From Hyphomicrobiales bacterium (GTDB lineage: Bacteria; Pseudomonadota; Alphaproteobacteria; Rhizobiales; Rhizobiaceae), in contig UBJR01000006.1 of the NCBI GenBank assembly GCA_900465675.1, positions 1 through 64,000 of the forward strand: 64,000 bases of DNA, in the 5' to 3' direction. Positions 33,807-41,592 of this stretch are shown in pieces. Both the position numbers and the translations under genes were made by a program. Under the pieces are notes generated by a model that worked only from the letters and a program-made list of their open reading frames with translations, was not told the origin of the DNA and searched no databases. Every line of letters begins with the position of its first letter. Positions within the stretch are counted from its first letter, which is position 1.

Positions 33807-34943
33807 ATGTCAAAGCCGCTGACGATTGCCGATCTGAAGACCCTGGCCCGTCGCCGTGTGCCGAAGATGTTCTTCGACTATGCCGACTCCGGCGCCTGGA
33901 CGGAGAGCACCTACCGCGCCAACGAGAGCGACTTCGCCAACATCAAGCTTCGCCAGCGCGTGCTGGTCGACATGACCAATAGGTCGCTCGAAACCGAGAT
34001 GATTGGCCAGAAGGTCTCGATGCCCGTGGCGCTGGCGCCGACGGGCATGACCGGCATGCAGCATGCCGACGGCGAGATGCTGGCGGCGCGCGCAGCGGAA
34101 GAATTCGGCGTGCCCTTCACGCTGTCGACGATGAGCATCTGCTCGATCGAGGATGTGGCCTCGGTGACGACAAAGCCCTTCTGGTTCCAGCTCTATGTGA
34201 TGCGCGACAAGGATTTCGTACTCGACCTGATCAACCGCGCCAAGGCGGCGAAATGCTCGGCTCTGGTGCTGACGGCCGACCTGCAGATCCTCGGCCAACG
34301 CCACAAGGATCTGCGCAACGGCCTCTCCGCCCCACCGAAATTCACCCCGAAACACATCTGGCAGATGGCAACGCGGCCGCTCTGGTGCCTGGACATGCTG
34401 CAGACCAAGCGCCGCACCTTCGGCAACATCATCGGTCACGCCAAGAACGTCACCGACCTCTCCTCGATCTCGATCTGGACGCATGAGCAGTTCGACCCCA
34501 GGCTTTCCTGGGCCGATGTCGCCTGGATCAAGGAGAAATGGGGCGGCCCACTGATCATCAAGGGCATCAACGACGTGGAGGACGCGAAGCTCGCCGCCGA
34601 AACCGGTGCCGACGCCATCATCGTCTCCAACCACGGCGGCCGCCAGCTCGACGGCGCCCCCTCCTCGATCAGCATGCTGCCTTCGATCGTCGATGCCGTC
34701 GGCGACAGGATAGAGATCCACCTCGACGGCGGCATCCGCTCCGGCCAGGACGTGCTGAAAGCCATCGCCCTCGGCGCCAAGGGCACCTATATCGGCCGCC
34801 CCTTCCTCTATGGCCTCGGCGCCATGGGCAAGGACGGCGTGACGCTGGCGCTCGAGATCCTCCGCAAGGAGCTTGATATGACCATGGCGCTATGCGGAAA
34901 GCGTAACATCCAAGATGTGGATGCATCGGTGATTGCCGCCTGA
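33807..34943 (+). CDS. lldD: FMN-dependent alpha-hydroxy-acid dehydrogenase (L-lactate dehydrogenase type)
   Basis: The 378-residue product is an FMN TIM-barrel oxidase: ARRRVPKMFFDYADSGAWTESTYRANESDF, MPVALAPTGMTGMQHADGEMLAARAAEEFGVPFTLSTMS, LVLTADLQILGQRHKDLRNG, GPLIIKGINDVEDA, the catalytic histidine in IIVSNHGGRQLDGAPSS, and HLDGGIRSGQDVLKA. It oxidises an L-2-hydroxy acid to the keto acid, probably lactate; glycolate or mandelate cannot be excluded. It stands alone; GGAGG is 11 bases before the ATG. It is convergent with the phosphoesterase gene, with stops 1 bp apart. Confidence 0.88.
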   Translation: MSKPLTIADLKTLARRRVPKMFFDYADSGAWTESTYRANESDFANIKLRQRVLVDMTNRSLETEMIGQKVSMPVALAPTGMTGMQHADGEMLAARAAEEFGVPFTLSTMSICSIEDVASVTTKPFWFQLYVMRDKDFVLDLINRAKAAKCSALVLTADLQILGQRHKDLRNGLSAPPKFTPKHIWQMATRPLWCLDMLQTKRRTFGNIIGHAKNVTDLSSISIWTHEQFDPRLSWADVAWIKEKWGGPLIIKGINDVEDAKLAAETGADAIIVSNHGGRQLDGAPSSISMLPSIVDAVGDRIEIHLDGGIRSGQDVLKAIALGAKGTYIGRPFLYGLGAMGKDGVTLALEILRKELDMTMALCGKRNIQDVDASVIAA

Positions 34944-34944
34944 T

Positions 34945-35682
34945 CTACAACCGCCCCGTCGCCAGCGCGGCCGCCCATTCGAGGCGGCCGTTTGCTTTTG
35001 CGAGCTCCGACATCGCCATATGGTTATAGTGGACGGTGCGGAAATTGGCAGTCCAGCCAAGCGCGGTCTTCTCCAGAATGGCGTAGCTTGCCAGCGGATG
35101 GCCGGTCTCGACCTTGTGGAAATAGGGCGCGTCATCGTCATAGCCCGGGCAGCCGACGCTGCCGGGATTGACGAGCAGGCGGCCGCCGGAGAGTGCGATC
35201 GCTCGCGGCAGATGGGTGTGGCCGCAGAGGATCAGCGGCTGGTCGATGCCCTCGGCAAGTGCCTCGATCTCCGCCTGCGGCTTCAAGAGGACATAGCCCT
35301 CAGGCGAGACCGTTTCCGTCCAGTAGAGATTATCGTCATCAGGGGTTGCATGGCAGAGATAGACCTCGTCGCGATAGACGAGTTCCGAAGGCAGCGTCCG
35401 CAGCCAGTCGAGATGGCGTGGGCTGAGATCGTGATAGGCGGCCTCATCGGAGGTGAACATCTGCTCCGGCGCGAACTCGATGAGATAGCGGTCGTGATTG
35501 CCGCGCACGGTCGGCAGATTGAGCGGCAAGAGCCGGTCGCCGGTCTTTCCGGCTTCAAGCGGACCGCTGAAGCAATCGCCAAGATTGACGATGTCGCTGA
35601 TGCCAAGTGCCGCAATATCGGCGAGCACCGCCTCCAGCGCCAGGGCATTTCCGTGGATATCCGCGATCGCCGCAAACCGCAT
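34945..35682 (-). CDS. Metallophosphoesterase, YfcE-like
   Basis: The 245-residue product is a calcineurin-like phosphoesterase with the full dimetal motif set: IADIHGNALAL (DxH), NLGDCFSGP (GD), VRGNHDRYL (GNHD), LCHATPDDDN and LILCGHTHLPRA (GHTH). The substrate is unknown; relatives are phosphodiesterases. It begins 3 bp after the uraH stop, so it is the last gene of the minus-strand ureide operon, though nothing in known purine degradation needs a phosphodiesterase. Confidence 0.87.
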   Translation of the reverse strand: MRFAAIADIHGNALALEAVLADIAALGISDIVNLGDCFSGPLEAGKTGDRLLPLNLPTVRGNHDRYLIEFAPEQMFTSDEAAYHDLSPRHLDWLRTLPSELVYRDEVYLCHATPDDDNLYWTETVSPEGYVLLKPQAEIEALAEGIDQPLILCGHTHLPRAIALSGGRLLVNPGSVGCPGYDDDAPYFHKVETGHPLASYAILEKTALGWTANFRTVHYNHMAMSELAKANGRLEWAAALATGRL

Positions 35683-35685
35683 GAC

Positions 35686-36042
35686 TCAGCTGCCGCGATA
35701 GGTGGAATAGCCGTAAGGCGAGATCAGCAGCGGCACATGGTAATGCGCCGTCGTATCGGCGATCCCGAAGCGGATCGGCACGAGATCGAGAAAGGCCGGA
35801 TGCGGCAGCGCCGTGCCTGCGGCACGAAGATAGTCGCCGGCGTGGAAAAGGAGCTCGTAGGTTCCTGCAGTGAAGCTGTCGCCAACAAGGATAGGCCCGC
35901 CATCGACGCGTCCGTCAGCGTTGGTCTCGACCGTCTTGAGAAGCTTGCGCAGATCGCCTTCGACCGAATAGAGATCGATGCGCAAACCCTCGGCCGGCTT
36001 GCCGAGGGCGGTATCGAGGACGTGGGTGGTCAGTCCGGTCAT
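35686..36042 (-). CDS. uraH: 5-hydroxyisourate hydrolase
   Basis: UraH (HIU hydrolase, transthyretin-related) opens the ring of 5-hydroxyisourate to OHCU. The 118-residue product has [20 protein letters not shown] (catalytic N-terminal His), [36 protein letters not shown] and the C-terminal diagnostic YRGS. It overlaps allA by 4 bp. It acts after PuuD and before UraD, both encoded in this window. Confidence 0.96.
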   Translation of the reverse strand: MTGLTTHVLDTALGKPAEGLRIDLYSVEGDLRKLLKTVETNADGRVDGGPILVGDSFTAGTYELLFHAGDYLRAAGTALPHPAFLDLVPIRFGIADTTAHYHVPLLISPYGYSTYRGS

Positions 36043-36539
36043 AGGGCTGGCTCTCTGATGATGAAGGGTTGGTCGAAGAAGAATTCTTCCAGATTGTTGT
36101 CGGGTCCATCGCGATCGACGACGATGAAGCTGCTCGGCTTGCCGAGCGACATCAGCGGGTGATGCCAGACATTACGTCTGTAGTTCACGCCCTGATCACC
36201 GCGCGCAGAAAACACCTGCGGCCGCCCCGGCCGGCCATTCTCATCTTCCGAGACGACGACGAGAAACGGCAAGTTCGAGACCGGTGAAAAACTCTGACTG
36301 CCGAAAGGATGGCGCTCCATCATCCCGACCTCATAGGGAAAGGCGCGCGGCTGGCCACGGAAAAGATTGATGATGACGCGTGCGCCCTCACCCGCGGCTT
36401 CGGCCGTAGCCAATGCATGAAAACGTTCGGTCGTGCCGCCGTTGATATAACGCATCGTCGACGGATCGGCCTCGATCACATCGCCGAAGGGCGCGAAGGC
36501 GGCTTTGGTGAGGGGCTGGATGTCGAGGTAGTCTGGCAT
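36039..36539 (-). CDS. allA: Ureidoglycolate lyase
   Basis: AllA splits ureidoglycolate into glyoxylate and urea. The 166-residue product has [78 protein letters not shown] and a C-terminal [15 protein letters not shown], all typical of the family. ATG 36539 is preferred over a GC-rich leader start at 36566, though its SD is weak. It lies 5 bp downstream of hepT and overlaps uraH, indicating translation within one polycistron. Confidence 0.93.
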   Translation of the reverse strand: MPDYLDIQPLTKAAFAPFGDVIEADPSTMRYINGGTTERFHALATAEAAGEGARVIINLFRGQPRAFPYEVGMMERHPFGSQSFSPVSNLPFLVVVSEDENGRPGRPQVFSARGDQGVNYRRNVWHHPLMSLGKPSSFIVVDRDGPDNNLEEFFFDQPFIIREPAL

Positions 36540-36544
36540 GGGAC

Positions 36545-36907
36545 TTATTCGCCTTGTGCCCGCCAATGGCGGATGTTTTCAAGTTGGGTAACAAGCTCGG
36601 GCAACGCAGTTCTTGCTGTCTGCCAGATCACCGGCAGTTCCGCCCTGTAGTAATCATGGACGATCAGGTTGCGCATGCCCTTGATCCGTGTCCACGGAAT
36701 CTCCGGATGGCTTTGCGGAAATCCGGGTTCGATCGCCGATATCCGTGCTGCTGCCTCGCCGACCAAGACTAGCGACATGGTGACGGCAAGCTGAGTACGG
36801 ATATCGGCGAGGAACTCAGCCTCGCTCATCCCTTCGGTCAGATCGAATGCCGTCTGCGCTGCCGCCTGCATTCGGTCCATATGGTCGACAAGCCGCTCAT
36901 TGTTCAT
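36545..36907 (-). CDS. hepT: HepT-like HEPN ribonuclease toxin (DUF86)
   Basis: The 120-residue helical product carries the HEPN catalytic motif R-x4-H-x-Y as RNLIVHDY (R79, H84, Y86). HepT-type toxins are RNases that act on mRNA or tRNA, and are neutralised by the adjacent MntA, which adds AMP to the Tyr of this motif. The start overlaps the mntA stop by 4 bp, the normal coupling. The pair is inserted between uraD and allA in a purine-degradation operon. All motif residues are present, so it should be active. Confidence 0.92.
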   Translation of the reverse strand: MNNERLVDHMDRMQAAAQTAFDLTEGMSEAEFLADIRTQLAVTMSLVLVGEAAARISAIEPGFPQSHPEIPWTRIKGMRNLIVHDYYRAELPVIWQTARTALPELVTQLENIRHWRAQGE

Positions 36908-37194
36908 ATGGCGGATGCTTCTGCGAGAACGCGAGCCTTGATCTTGTCGGGCAGCCCGCCTGGTGTGACGAGGTCCACCTTGACGCCAAGGATATCCTGC
37001 AATTCCTCCAGCAACCCGCCGAGATCGAACAGCGTCGTCCCCGGCAGCGCATCGACAAGAATATCAAGATCGCTATCGGCCCGGTCCTCGCCGCGCGCCA
37101 CCGAACCGAAGACGCGCGGGTTCGCTGCGTTGAACCGCTTCGTCGCGTCGCGGATCGCCTGCCTGTTCTTCTCCAGCACTTCCGATGGCTTCAT
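36904..37194 (-). CDS. mntA: MntA-like minimal nucleotidyltransferase antitoxin
   Basis: The 96-residue product is a minimal nucleotidyltransferase with the exact GS-x10-DxD motif (G30 S31 ... D42 L43 D44). In the HEPN/MNT systems studied, MntA uses ATP to AMPylate the HepT active-site tyrosine. The KVDLVTPGGLPDKIK tail with a third acidic residue is typical. The gene starts 65 bp downstream of uraD on the same strand and overlaps hepT. Confidence 0.93.
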   Translation of the reverse strand: MKPSEVLEKNRQAIRDATKRFNAANPRVFGSVARGEDRADSDLDILVDALPGTTLFDLGGLLEELQDILGVKVDLVTPGGLPDKIKARVLAEASAI

Positions 37195-37259
37195 TGCACC
37201 GTCTCCTGCGGCTGAGACTATAGGCGAGCGCGAATGGCGAGGAAAGAATTCCGCGTCAT

Positions 37260-37757
37260 TCAGCGCTCCGGAAGCATGGAGGTCAGCCGCAGGAGTGCGA
37301 TCTTCTCGACCTGTCCGGCCGCCGTAGCAAACTCGTCCTCGCGGCTGTTATCGATCCGCTTCTCGAAGGCTGAGAGGATATCGTCCTTGTTCAGGCCCTT
37401 GACGGCGATGATGAAGGGGAAACCGAATTTTTCGGTGTAGCGGTTGTTGAGCTCGGTGAAACGCTTGTGTTCCGCCGCGCTAAGCCGGTCGAGCCCGGCG
37501 CCTGCCTGCTCCTGCTTGCTGTCCTCGGTCAATTCACCCGCGATCGCCAGACGTCCGGCGAGATCGGGATGGGCGCGCAGCACGCCGAGGCGCTCCTCTT
37601 CGCTCGCCGCCCGGAAGATCGCCACCATCGGCGTGTGAACACGGTCGGCCGTCAGCTCGCCGTGGATGAAGCCGTCGTCATAGGCGCGCTCGGCGATGAA
37701 CGGCGAATGCTCGAAGACGCCGCCGAAGCGGGTGACGAATTCCTCCCGCGCGATCAT
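37260..37757 (-). CDS. uraD: OHCU decarboxylase
   Basis: UraD converts OHCU to S-allantoin and CO2. The 165-residue product has FVTRFGGVFEHSPFIAERA, LRAHPDLAGRLA (catalytic His and PDLAG motif), LTEDSKQEQAGAGLDRLS, FTELNNRYTEKFGFPFIIAVKG and EFATAAGQVEKIALLRL. ATG 37757 overlaps the puuE stop by one base-pair triplet (ATGA), indicating coupling. Confidence 0.95.
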   Translation of the reverse strand: MIAREEFVTRFGGVFEHSPFIAERAYDDGFIHGELTADRVHTPMVAIFRAASEEERLGVLRAHPDLAGRLAIAGELTEDSKQEQAGAGLDRLSAAEHKRFTELNNRYTEKFGFPFIIAVKGLNKDDILSAFEKRIDNSREDEFATAAGQVEKIALLRLTSMLPER

Positions 37758-38680
37758 CAGATTGTTTCCGGCTTGTGGTGCTGGTGCCAGTGCCTGGCGA
37801 TCTCGATGCGCTGCGGTACCCAGACCTTCTCGTGACCAAGCACATATTCCATGAAGCGCTTCAGCGCCGCGGCGCGGCCCGGACGGCCGACGAGGCGGCA
37901 ATGCAGCCCGACCGACAGCATCTTCGGGCTACCCTCCTTGCCTTCCGCATAGAGCGTGTCGAAGGCATCCTTCAGATAGGTGAAGAACTGGTCGCCGGAA
38001 TTAAAACCCTGCGGCGTCGCAAAGCGCATGTCGTTGGTCTCGAGCGTGTAGGGAATGATCAGAAACGGCTTGCCATCCACGCCATTCACCCAGAACGGCA
38101 GATCATCGGCATAAGAGTCCGACGAATAAAGGAAACCGCCCTCCTCCTGGACGAGCCGCAGCGTGTTGTCCGAGGGCTTGCCCTGGTACATGCCGTAGGG
38201 CCGCTCGCCGGTCAGTTCGGTATGCAGGCGCACCGCTTCGAGAATGTGCTTGCGCTCCAGATCCTCCTGAAAATCCTTGTATTCCAGCCAGCGATAGCCG
38301 TGGCTGGCGATCTCCCAGCCGGCTTCCTTCATCGCATCGACGGCTTCCGGATTGCGGGCCATCGCCAGTGTCACACCATAGACGGTTGCCTGCACCTTGA
38401 GTTCGGTGAACATCCGCCACAGCCGCCAGAAACCGGCGCGCGAGCCATACTCATAGATCGATTCCATGTTGAGATTGCGCTGTCCCGGCCAGGCAGCACC
38501 GCCGACGATTTCCGATAACAGGTTCTCCGAGGCCGGATCGCCATCGAGAATACAGCTCTCGCCGCCTTCCTCGTAATTGATGACGAATTGAACGGCGACA
38601 TGCGCGCCGCCCGGCCATTTCGGATCGGGCGTGTTGCGGCCGTAGCCGATCAGATTGCGCGGATAGGTATCGGATGCCAT
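37757..38680 (-). CDS. puuE: Allantoinase PuuE (polysaccharide deacetylase type)
   Basis: PuuE hydrolyses allantoin to allantoate without metal-dependent amidohydrolase fold. The 307-residue product has PRNLIGYGRNTPDPKWPGG, VQFVINYEEGGES, EYGSRAGFWRLWRMF, WEIASHGYRWLEY, GERPYGMYQGKPSDNTLRL and GLHCRLVGRPGRAAALKRFM, a set specific to PuuE among NodB-like proteins. ATG 38680 has GAAGGTGA upstream. It heads the minus-strand ureide operon. Confidence 0.95.
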   Translation of the reverse strand: MASDTYPRNLIGYGRNTPDPKWPGGAHVAVQFVINYEEGGESCILDGDPASENLLSEIVGGAAWPGQRNLNMESIYEYGSRAGFWRLWRMFTELKVQATVYGVTLAMARNPEAVDAMKEAGWEIASHGYRWLEYKDFQEDLERKHILEAVRLHTELTGERPYGMYQGKPSDNTLRLVQEEGGFLYSSDSYADDLPFWVNGVDGKPFLIIPYTLETNDMRFATPQGFNSGDQFFTYLKDAFDTLYAEGKEGSPKMLSVGLHCRLVGRPGRAAALKRFMEYVLGHEKVWVPQRIEIARHWHQHHKPETI

Positions 38681-38791
38681 GAAATCACCTTCTCGAGGAC
38701 AGACGAAACGGTAGCACCCGGGGAGCGAAAGTCGAGCCGGAAATGCGAAAGAGACTCTCAAGGAAATCGCGAAAGTCTCTCACGAAATCAC

Positions 38792-39097
38792 TCAGCTAAG
38801 CCCGATCACCCTGAGGACCGCGACGCAGACGACGCCCGATGCGACCGCCGCCAGCATCGGCAAGCGAAGCGCTGCGAGCGCGGTGACGGCGCAGGCGATG
38901 GTCTCGGCAATCCCGGTTGCAAAGGCGGTCGGTGCGACGACAGCCATCAGCACCGCCGGTGGAATGGATTCGATCGCCTTGCGCCTGCTGCCGTCGAGCG
39001 ACACATGGCGAATGAGGAAGAGACCGCTGACGCGCGTCACGATGGTTGCCGCCGCCATCGCCAGGATGGCAAGCAGCGTTGAGAAATCGAGCGTCAT
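38792..39097 (-). CDS. azlD: AzlD-like branched-chain amino acid exporter subunit
   Basis: The 101-residue product is a small membrane protein with about four hydrophobic segments, ATIVTRVSGLFLIRHV and PPAVLMAVVAPTAF, matching AzlD. With AzlC it forms a two-component exporter for branched-chain amino acids or related compounds. It overlaps the azlC stop by 4 bp. Lies 111 bp upstream of puuE on the same strand but is likely a separate unit. Confidence 0.88.
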   Translation of the reverse strand: MTLDFSTLLAILAMAAATIVTRVSGLFLIRHVSLDGSRRKAIESIPPAVLMAVVAPTAFATGIAETIACAVTALAALRLPMLAAVASGVVCVAVLRVIGLS

Positions 39098-39828
39098 GGC
39101 GTCACCTCCACGCGGCGCTTGCCGCTGACCATCGCGGCGGCAAGCCCGGCCAATGCGCCGGCAGCGATGTACCAGACACCGGGGATGAAATGCTGCGTCA
39201 GGACGGCCGCCGCACCGCTGGCGAGCAGCACCGCGCCGGTCTCCGGTCCCTTCCAGAAACCCATGACCAACACGATGAAGACCGCTGGAAAGGCGAAATC
39301 GAGTCCCAGAGTGGCGGGATTACCGAGGAAGGCGCCGAGTGTTGCCCCCGCGAGACTGGACAGCAGCCAGGTCAGATAAAATGGCGTGGCAAGCCCAGCA
39401 AACCAGGCCGGCGTCAGCCGCGCGATACCGGCCCGGAATTCGGCCATCGCCCAGATCTCGTCGGCGAGGAACAGCACCGAGAAATAACGAGCGCGCGGCG
39501 CAAAGGCCTGCATTTTGGTGCCGATCGAAGCGCCCATCAGCACGTGGCGGATGTTGACGAGCAGCGCCGCGAAGCCCAGCCCCGCCCATGAAGCCGGATG
39601 CGTCCAGATATCCATCGCCACGAATTGCGATCCGCCGGCAAAAACCAGCGCGCTCATCAGGCCGGTCTCAAGCGGCGACAGCCCCTTGGTGGCAGCGACT
39701 GCGCCGAAGACCAGGCCGATCGGGATGACGGCGGCGATCAGCGGTGCGATCGCCCGCATACCGCCGGAAAATTCCGCCCATGTTCCATTCTCACTCACAT
39801 CAAGACCTCCGTTTGCTGCGACGGTCAT
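39094..39828 (-). CDS. azlC: AzlC family branched-chain amino acid exporter subunit
   Basis: The 244-residue product has about seven hydrophobic segments and AzlC signatures: GMRAIAPLIAAVIPIGLVFGAVA, LMSALVFAGGSQFVAMDIW, ALLVNIRHVLMGASIG and the FLADEIWAM element. It probably exports branched-chain amino acids with AzlD. It starts 36 bp after the AraC-like regulator gene on the same strand, so the three genes look like a unit. Confidence 0.9.
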   Translation of the reverse strand: MTVAANGGLDVSENGTWAEFSGGMRAIAPLIAAVIPIGLVFGAVAATKGLSPLETGLMSALVFAGGSQFVAMDIWTHPASWAGLGFAALLVNIRHVLMGASIGTKMQAFAPRARYFSVLFLADEIWAMAEFRAGIARLTPAWFAGLATPFYLTWLLSSLAGATLGAFLGNPATLGLDFAFPAVFIVLVMGFWKGPETGAVLLASGAAAVLTQHFIPGVWYIAAGALAGLAAAMVSGKRRVEVTP

Positions 39829-39864
39829 AGGACCGCGCGCGGACAGCGTCTTGAACGAAAGTGA

Positions 39865-40722
39865 TTACCGGGCGCGGTACTGGCCGGGTGTCAGTCCGGT
39901 GCGGGCCTTGAAATGCCGGGTGAAATGCGCCTGGTCCGCAAAGCCGCATTCGAGCGCAATCTCCGCCGGCTGTTCGCCTGCCTGCAGCTTGCGCCGGGCA
40001 ATCCTGACGCGGACATCTGTGAGGAAGGCATGCGGCGTGATGTGGAACTCCCTGCGGAAGGCGCGGATCAGATGCGCACGGCTGAGACCAGCGATAGCGG
40101 CGAGCTCTTCGAGACCGATATCGCTTTCATATTGCTCTACCAGATAGTCGCGCGCCCGGCGCACCGCCGACCGTTCGGCGCTATCGACAGGAATGATGAT
40201 CGAGCTGCCATGCTGGCGGAACATCGCGTCCAGCACCAGGAACATACCCTGCCCGGTCTCCAGCGCCCCGGCTCCCGTCTCCAGTGTCCGATGCGCCTCC
40301 AGAAAGGCATTGGCGAGCTTTGGATCATGAAGGATCTGCTTGCCGAAGGCCGGCGTACCGTGGAAGGCTCGGCCGGTCACGTCCTCAAGAATTTCCCGGA
40401 ACAGTGCCATGTCAGGATAGATCATCCGGTAGCGGTAACCGCCATCCGTCGGCGCTCCGTCATGCGTCTCGCCGGGATTGATCAGGTAGAGATCGCCGGG
40501 ACCGGAGGCCTCGCGCGCACCGCGGATCGTGGCGATCTGGCTGCCGCTCTCGATGGCGCCGATGCTGAAAGTATCATGCGCATGCGGCGCAAACTCGTGG
40601 GTCAGGAAGGTCGCGCTCAGGCACTCCATGCCGTCGAAGCGCCGGTCGCGCCAGAAGCGGGTCGTCTCCGCCCCGGCGAGCGGCATGGCAACAGTCGCCT
40701 GTTCCTGGGAAATATTCTGCAT
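39865..40722 (-). CDS. AraC family regulator of the azlCD unit
   Basis: The 285-residue product has an N-terminal cupin-like ligand domain (HEFAPHAHDTFSIGAIESGSQ, YLINPGETHDG) and a C-terminal AraC double HTH (IGLEELAAIAGLSRAHLIRAFRREFHITPHAFLTDVRV, CGFADQAHFTRHFKARTGLTPGQYR). This AraC subtype is often found with AzlCD/RhtB-type exporters. Its ligand is unknown. Position directly upstream of azlC supports a local role. Confidence 0.88.
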   Translation of the reverse strand: MQNISQEQATVAMPLAGAETTRFWRDRRFDGMECLSATFLTHEFAPHAHDTFSIGAIESGSQIATIRGAREASGPGDLYLINPGETHDGAPTDGGYRYRMIYPDMALFREILEDVTGRAFHGTPAFGKQILHDPKLANAFLEAHRTLETGAGALETGQGMFLVLDAMFRQHGSSIIIPVDSAERSAVRRARDYLVEQYESDIGLEELAAIAGLSRAHLIRAFRREFHITPHAFLTDVRVRIARRKLQAGEQPAEIALECGFADQAHFTRHFKARTGLTPGQYRAR

Positions 40723-40769
40723 CGCGCGGATATAGCAGTTTTCCGCAGCCGCTTCTTGAACAAAAGTGA

Positions 40770-41477
40770 TCAGGCGATCTTGCGGGCGCTGACCTTGCCC
40801 ATCGGGTGCAGCGAATGCACCCGGAACGGCCCGCCCATGCCTTCTTCCATCATCAGCGCGATATTGGAGATGGCGATCGGCTCCGCCAGCACCGGCTCGA
40901 AGATGCCGCGCAGCGCCTGTTCGATGCGCGGCATGTCGACAACATTGACCGGGCCGGTCACCGGCATGTGGAACCGGTACTCGTCCATCACATAGGGGTT
41001 GCCCCAGCGGTGTAGCTTCGTGAACTGCGCCGCCGACAAGCCGTCGGGATCACTCCGCTCGATATCGGCTTCCGAAAGCGGCGCCCGGAAGCCATCGAAA
41101 TGCTGAACGATCGACGATGCGAGATAGCGGACATTCTCGCATGGCAACGTCGGAACCAGGCTGTAATAGTTTCCGAGCCGCGCCACTTCGATGCGCGGCA
41201 CGCTGAACGGCTGGAACGTGCCAGAAAAGCGCATCAATTCCCGCAATAGTTGCGCTTCGGATACCTCCGCGGAGAGGTGGAACGGCGCTTTCAGCACGCC
41301 ATGAAAGCCATAACGGCGCGGCACGGCCGTGTGGAAGGCAATTTCGTGAATGCCGAGACCGCGAACGGCCGGCGGCTCCAGCATCTCGCCCGAAAAAACG
41401 TTACGGCCAAGCCAATTGGCCGCCACATGGCTGAGCGGATCGCTCGGCGAAGGCGTGAAGCAAATGGCATAGCGCAT
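40770..41477 (-). CDS. DUF1045 protein, 2H-phosphoesterase-like
   Basis: The 235-residue product belongs to the DUF1045 family, often annotated as a putative phosphonate metabolism protein. It shows MRYAICFTPSPSDPLSHVAANWLGRNVFSG, YGFHGVLKAPFHL (an HxxL/HxP pair typical of 2H phosphoesterases) and GYRFHMPVTGP-like EYRFHMPVTGPV. ATG 41477 has GGAGGAAA upstream; a longer leader is not conserved-looking. In other bacteria it sits beside phnGHIJKLM genes, but none are present here. Function unproved. Confidence 0.83.
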   Translation of the reverse strand: MRYAICFTPSPSDPLSHVAANWLGRNVFSGEMLEPPAVRGLGIHEIAFHTAVPRRYGFHGVLKAPFHLSAEVSEAQLLRELMRFSGTFQPFSVPRIEVARLGNYYSLVPTLPCENVRYLASSIVQHFDGFRAPLSEADIERSDPDGLSAAQFTKLHRWGNPYVMDEYRFHMPVTGPVNVVDMPRIEQALRGIFEPVLAEPIAISNIALMMEEGMGGPFRVHSLHPMGKVSARKIA

Positions 41478-41592
41478 GCGATTTCCTCCATCTGAGAATG
41501 CGGCGCGCGGCCGAATCCGGCACCGTCGATGCGCAAGCAGATAGGTGATTTGCATGACAGAATAACGAAATATACTCTGGACGAATTCACGT

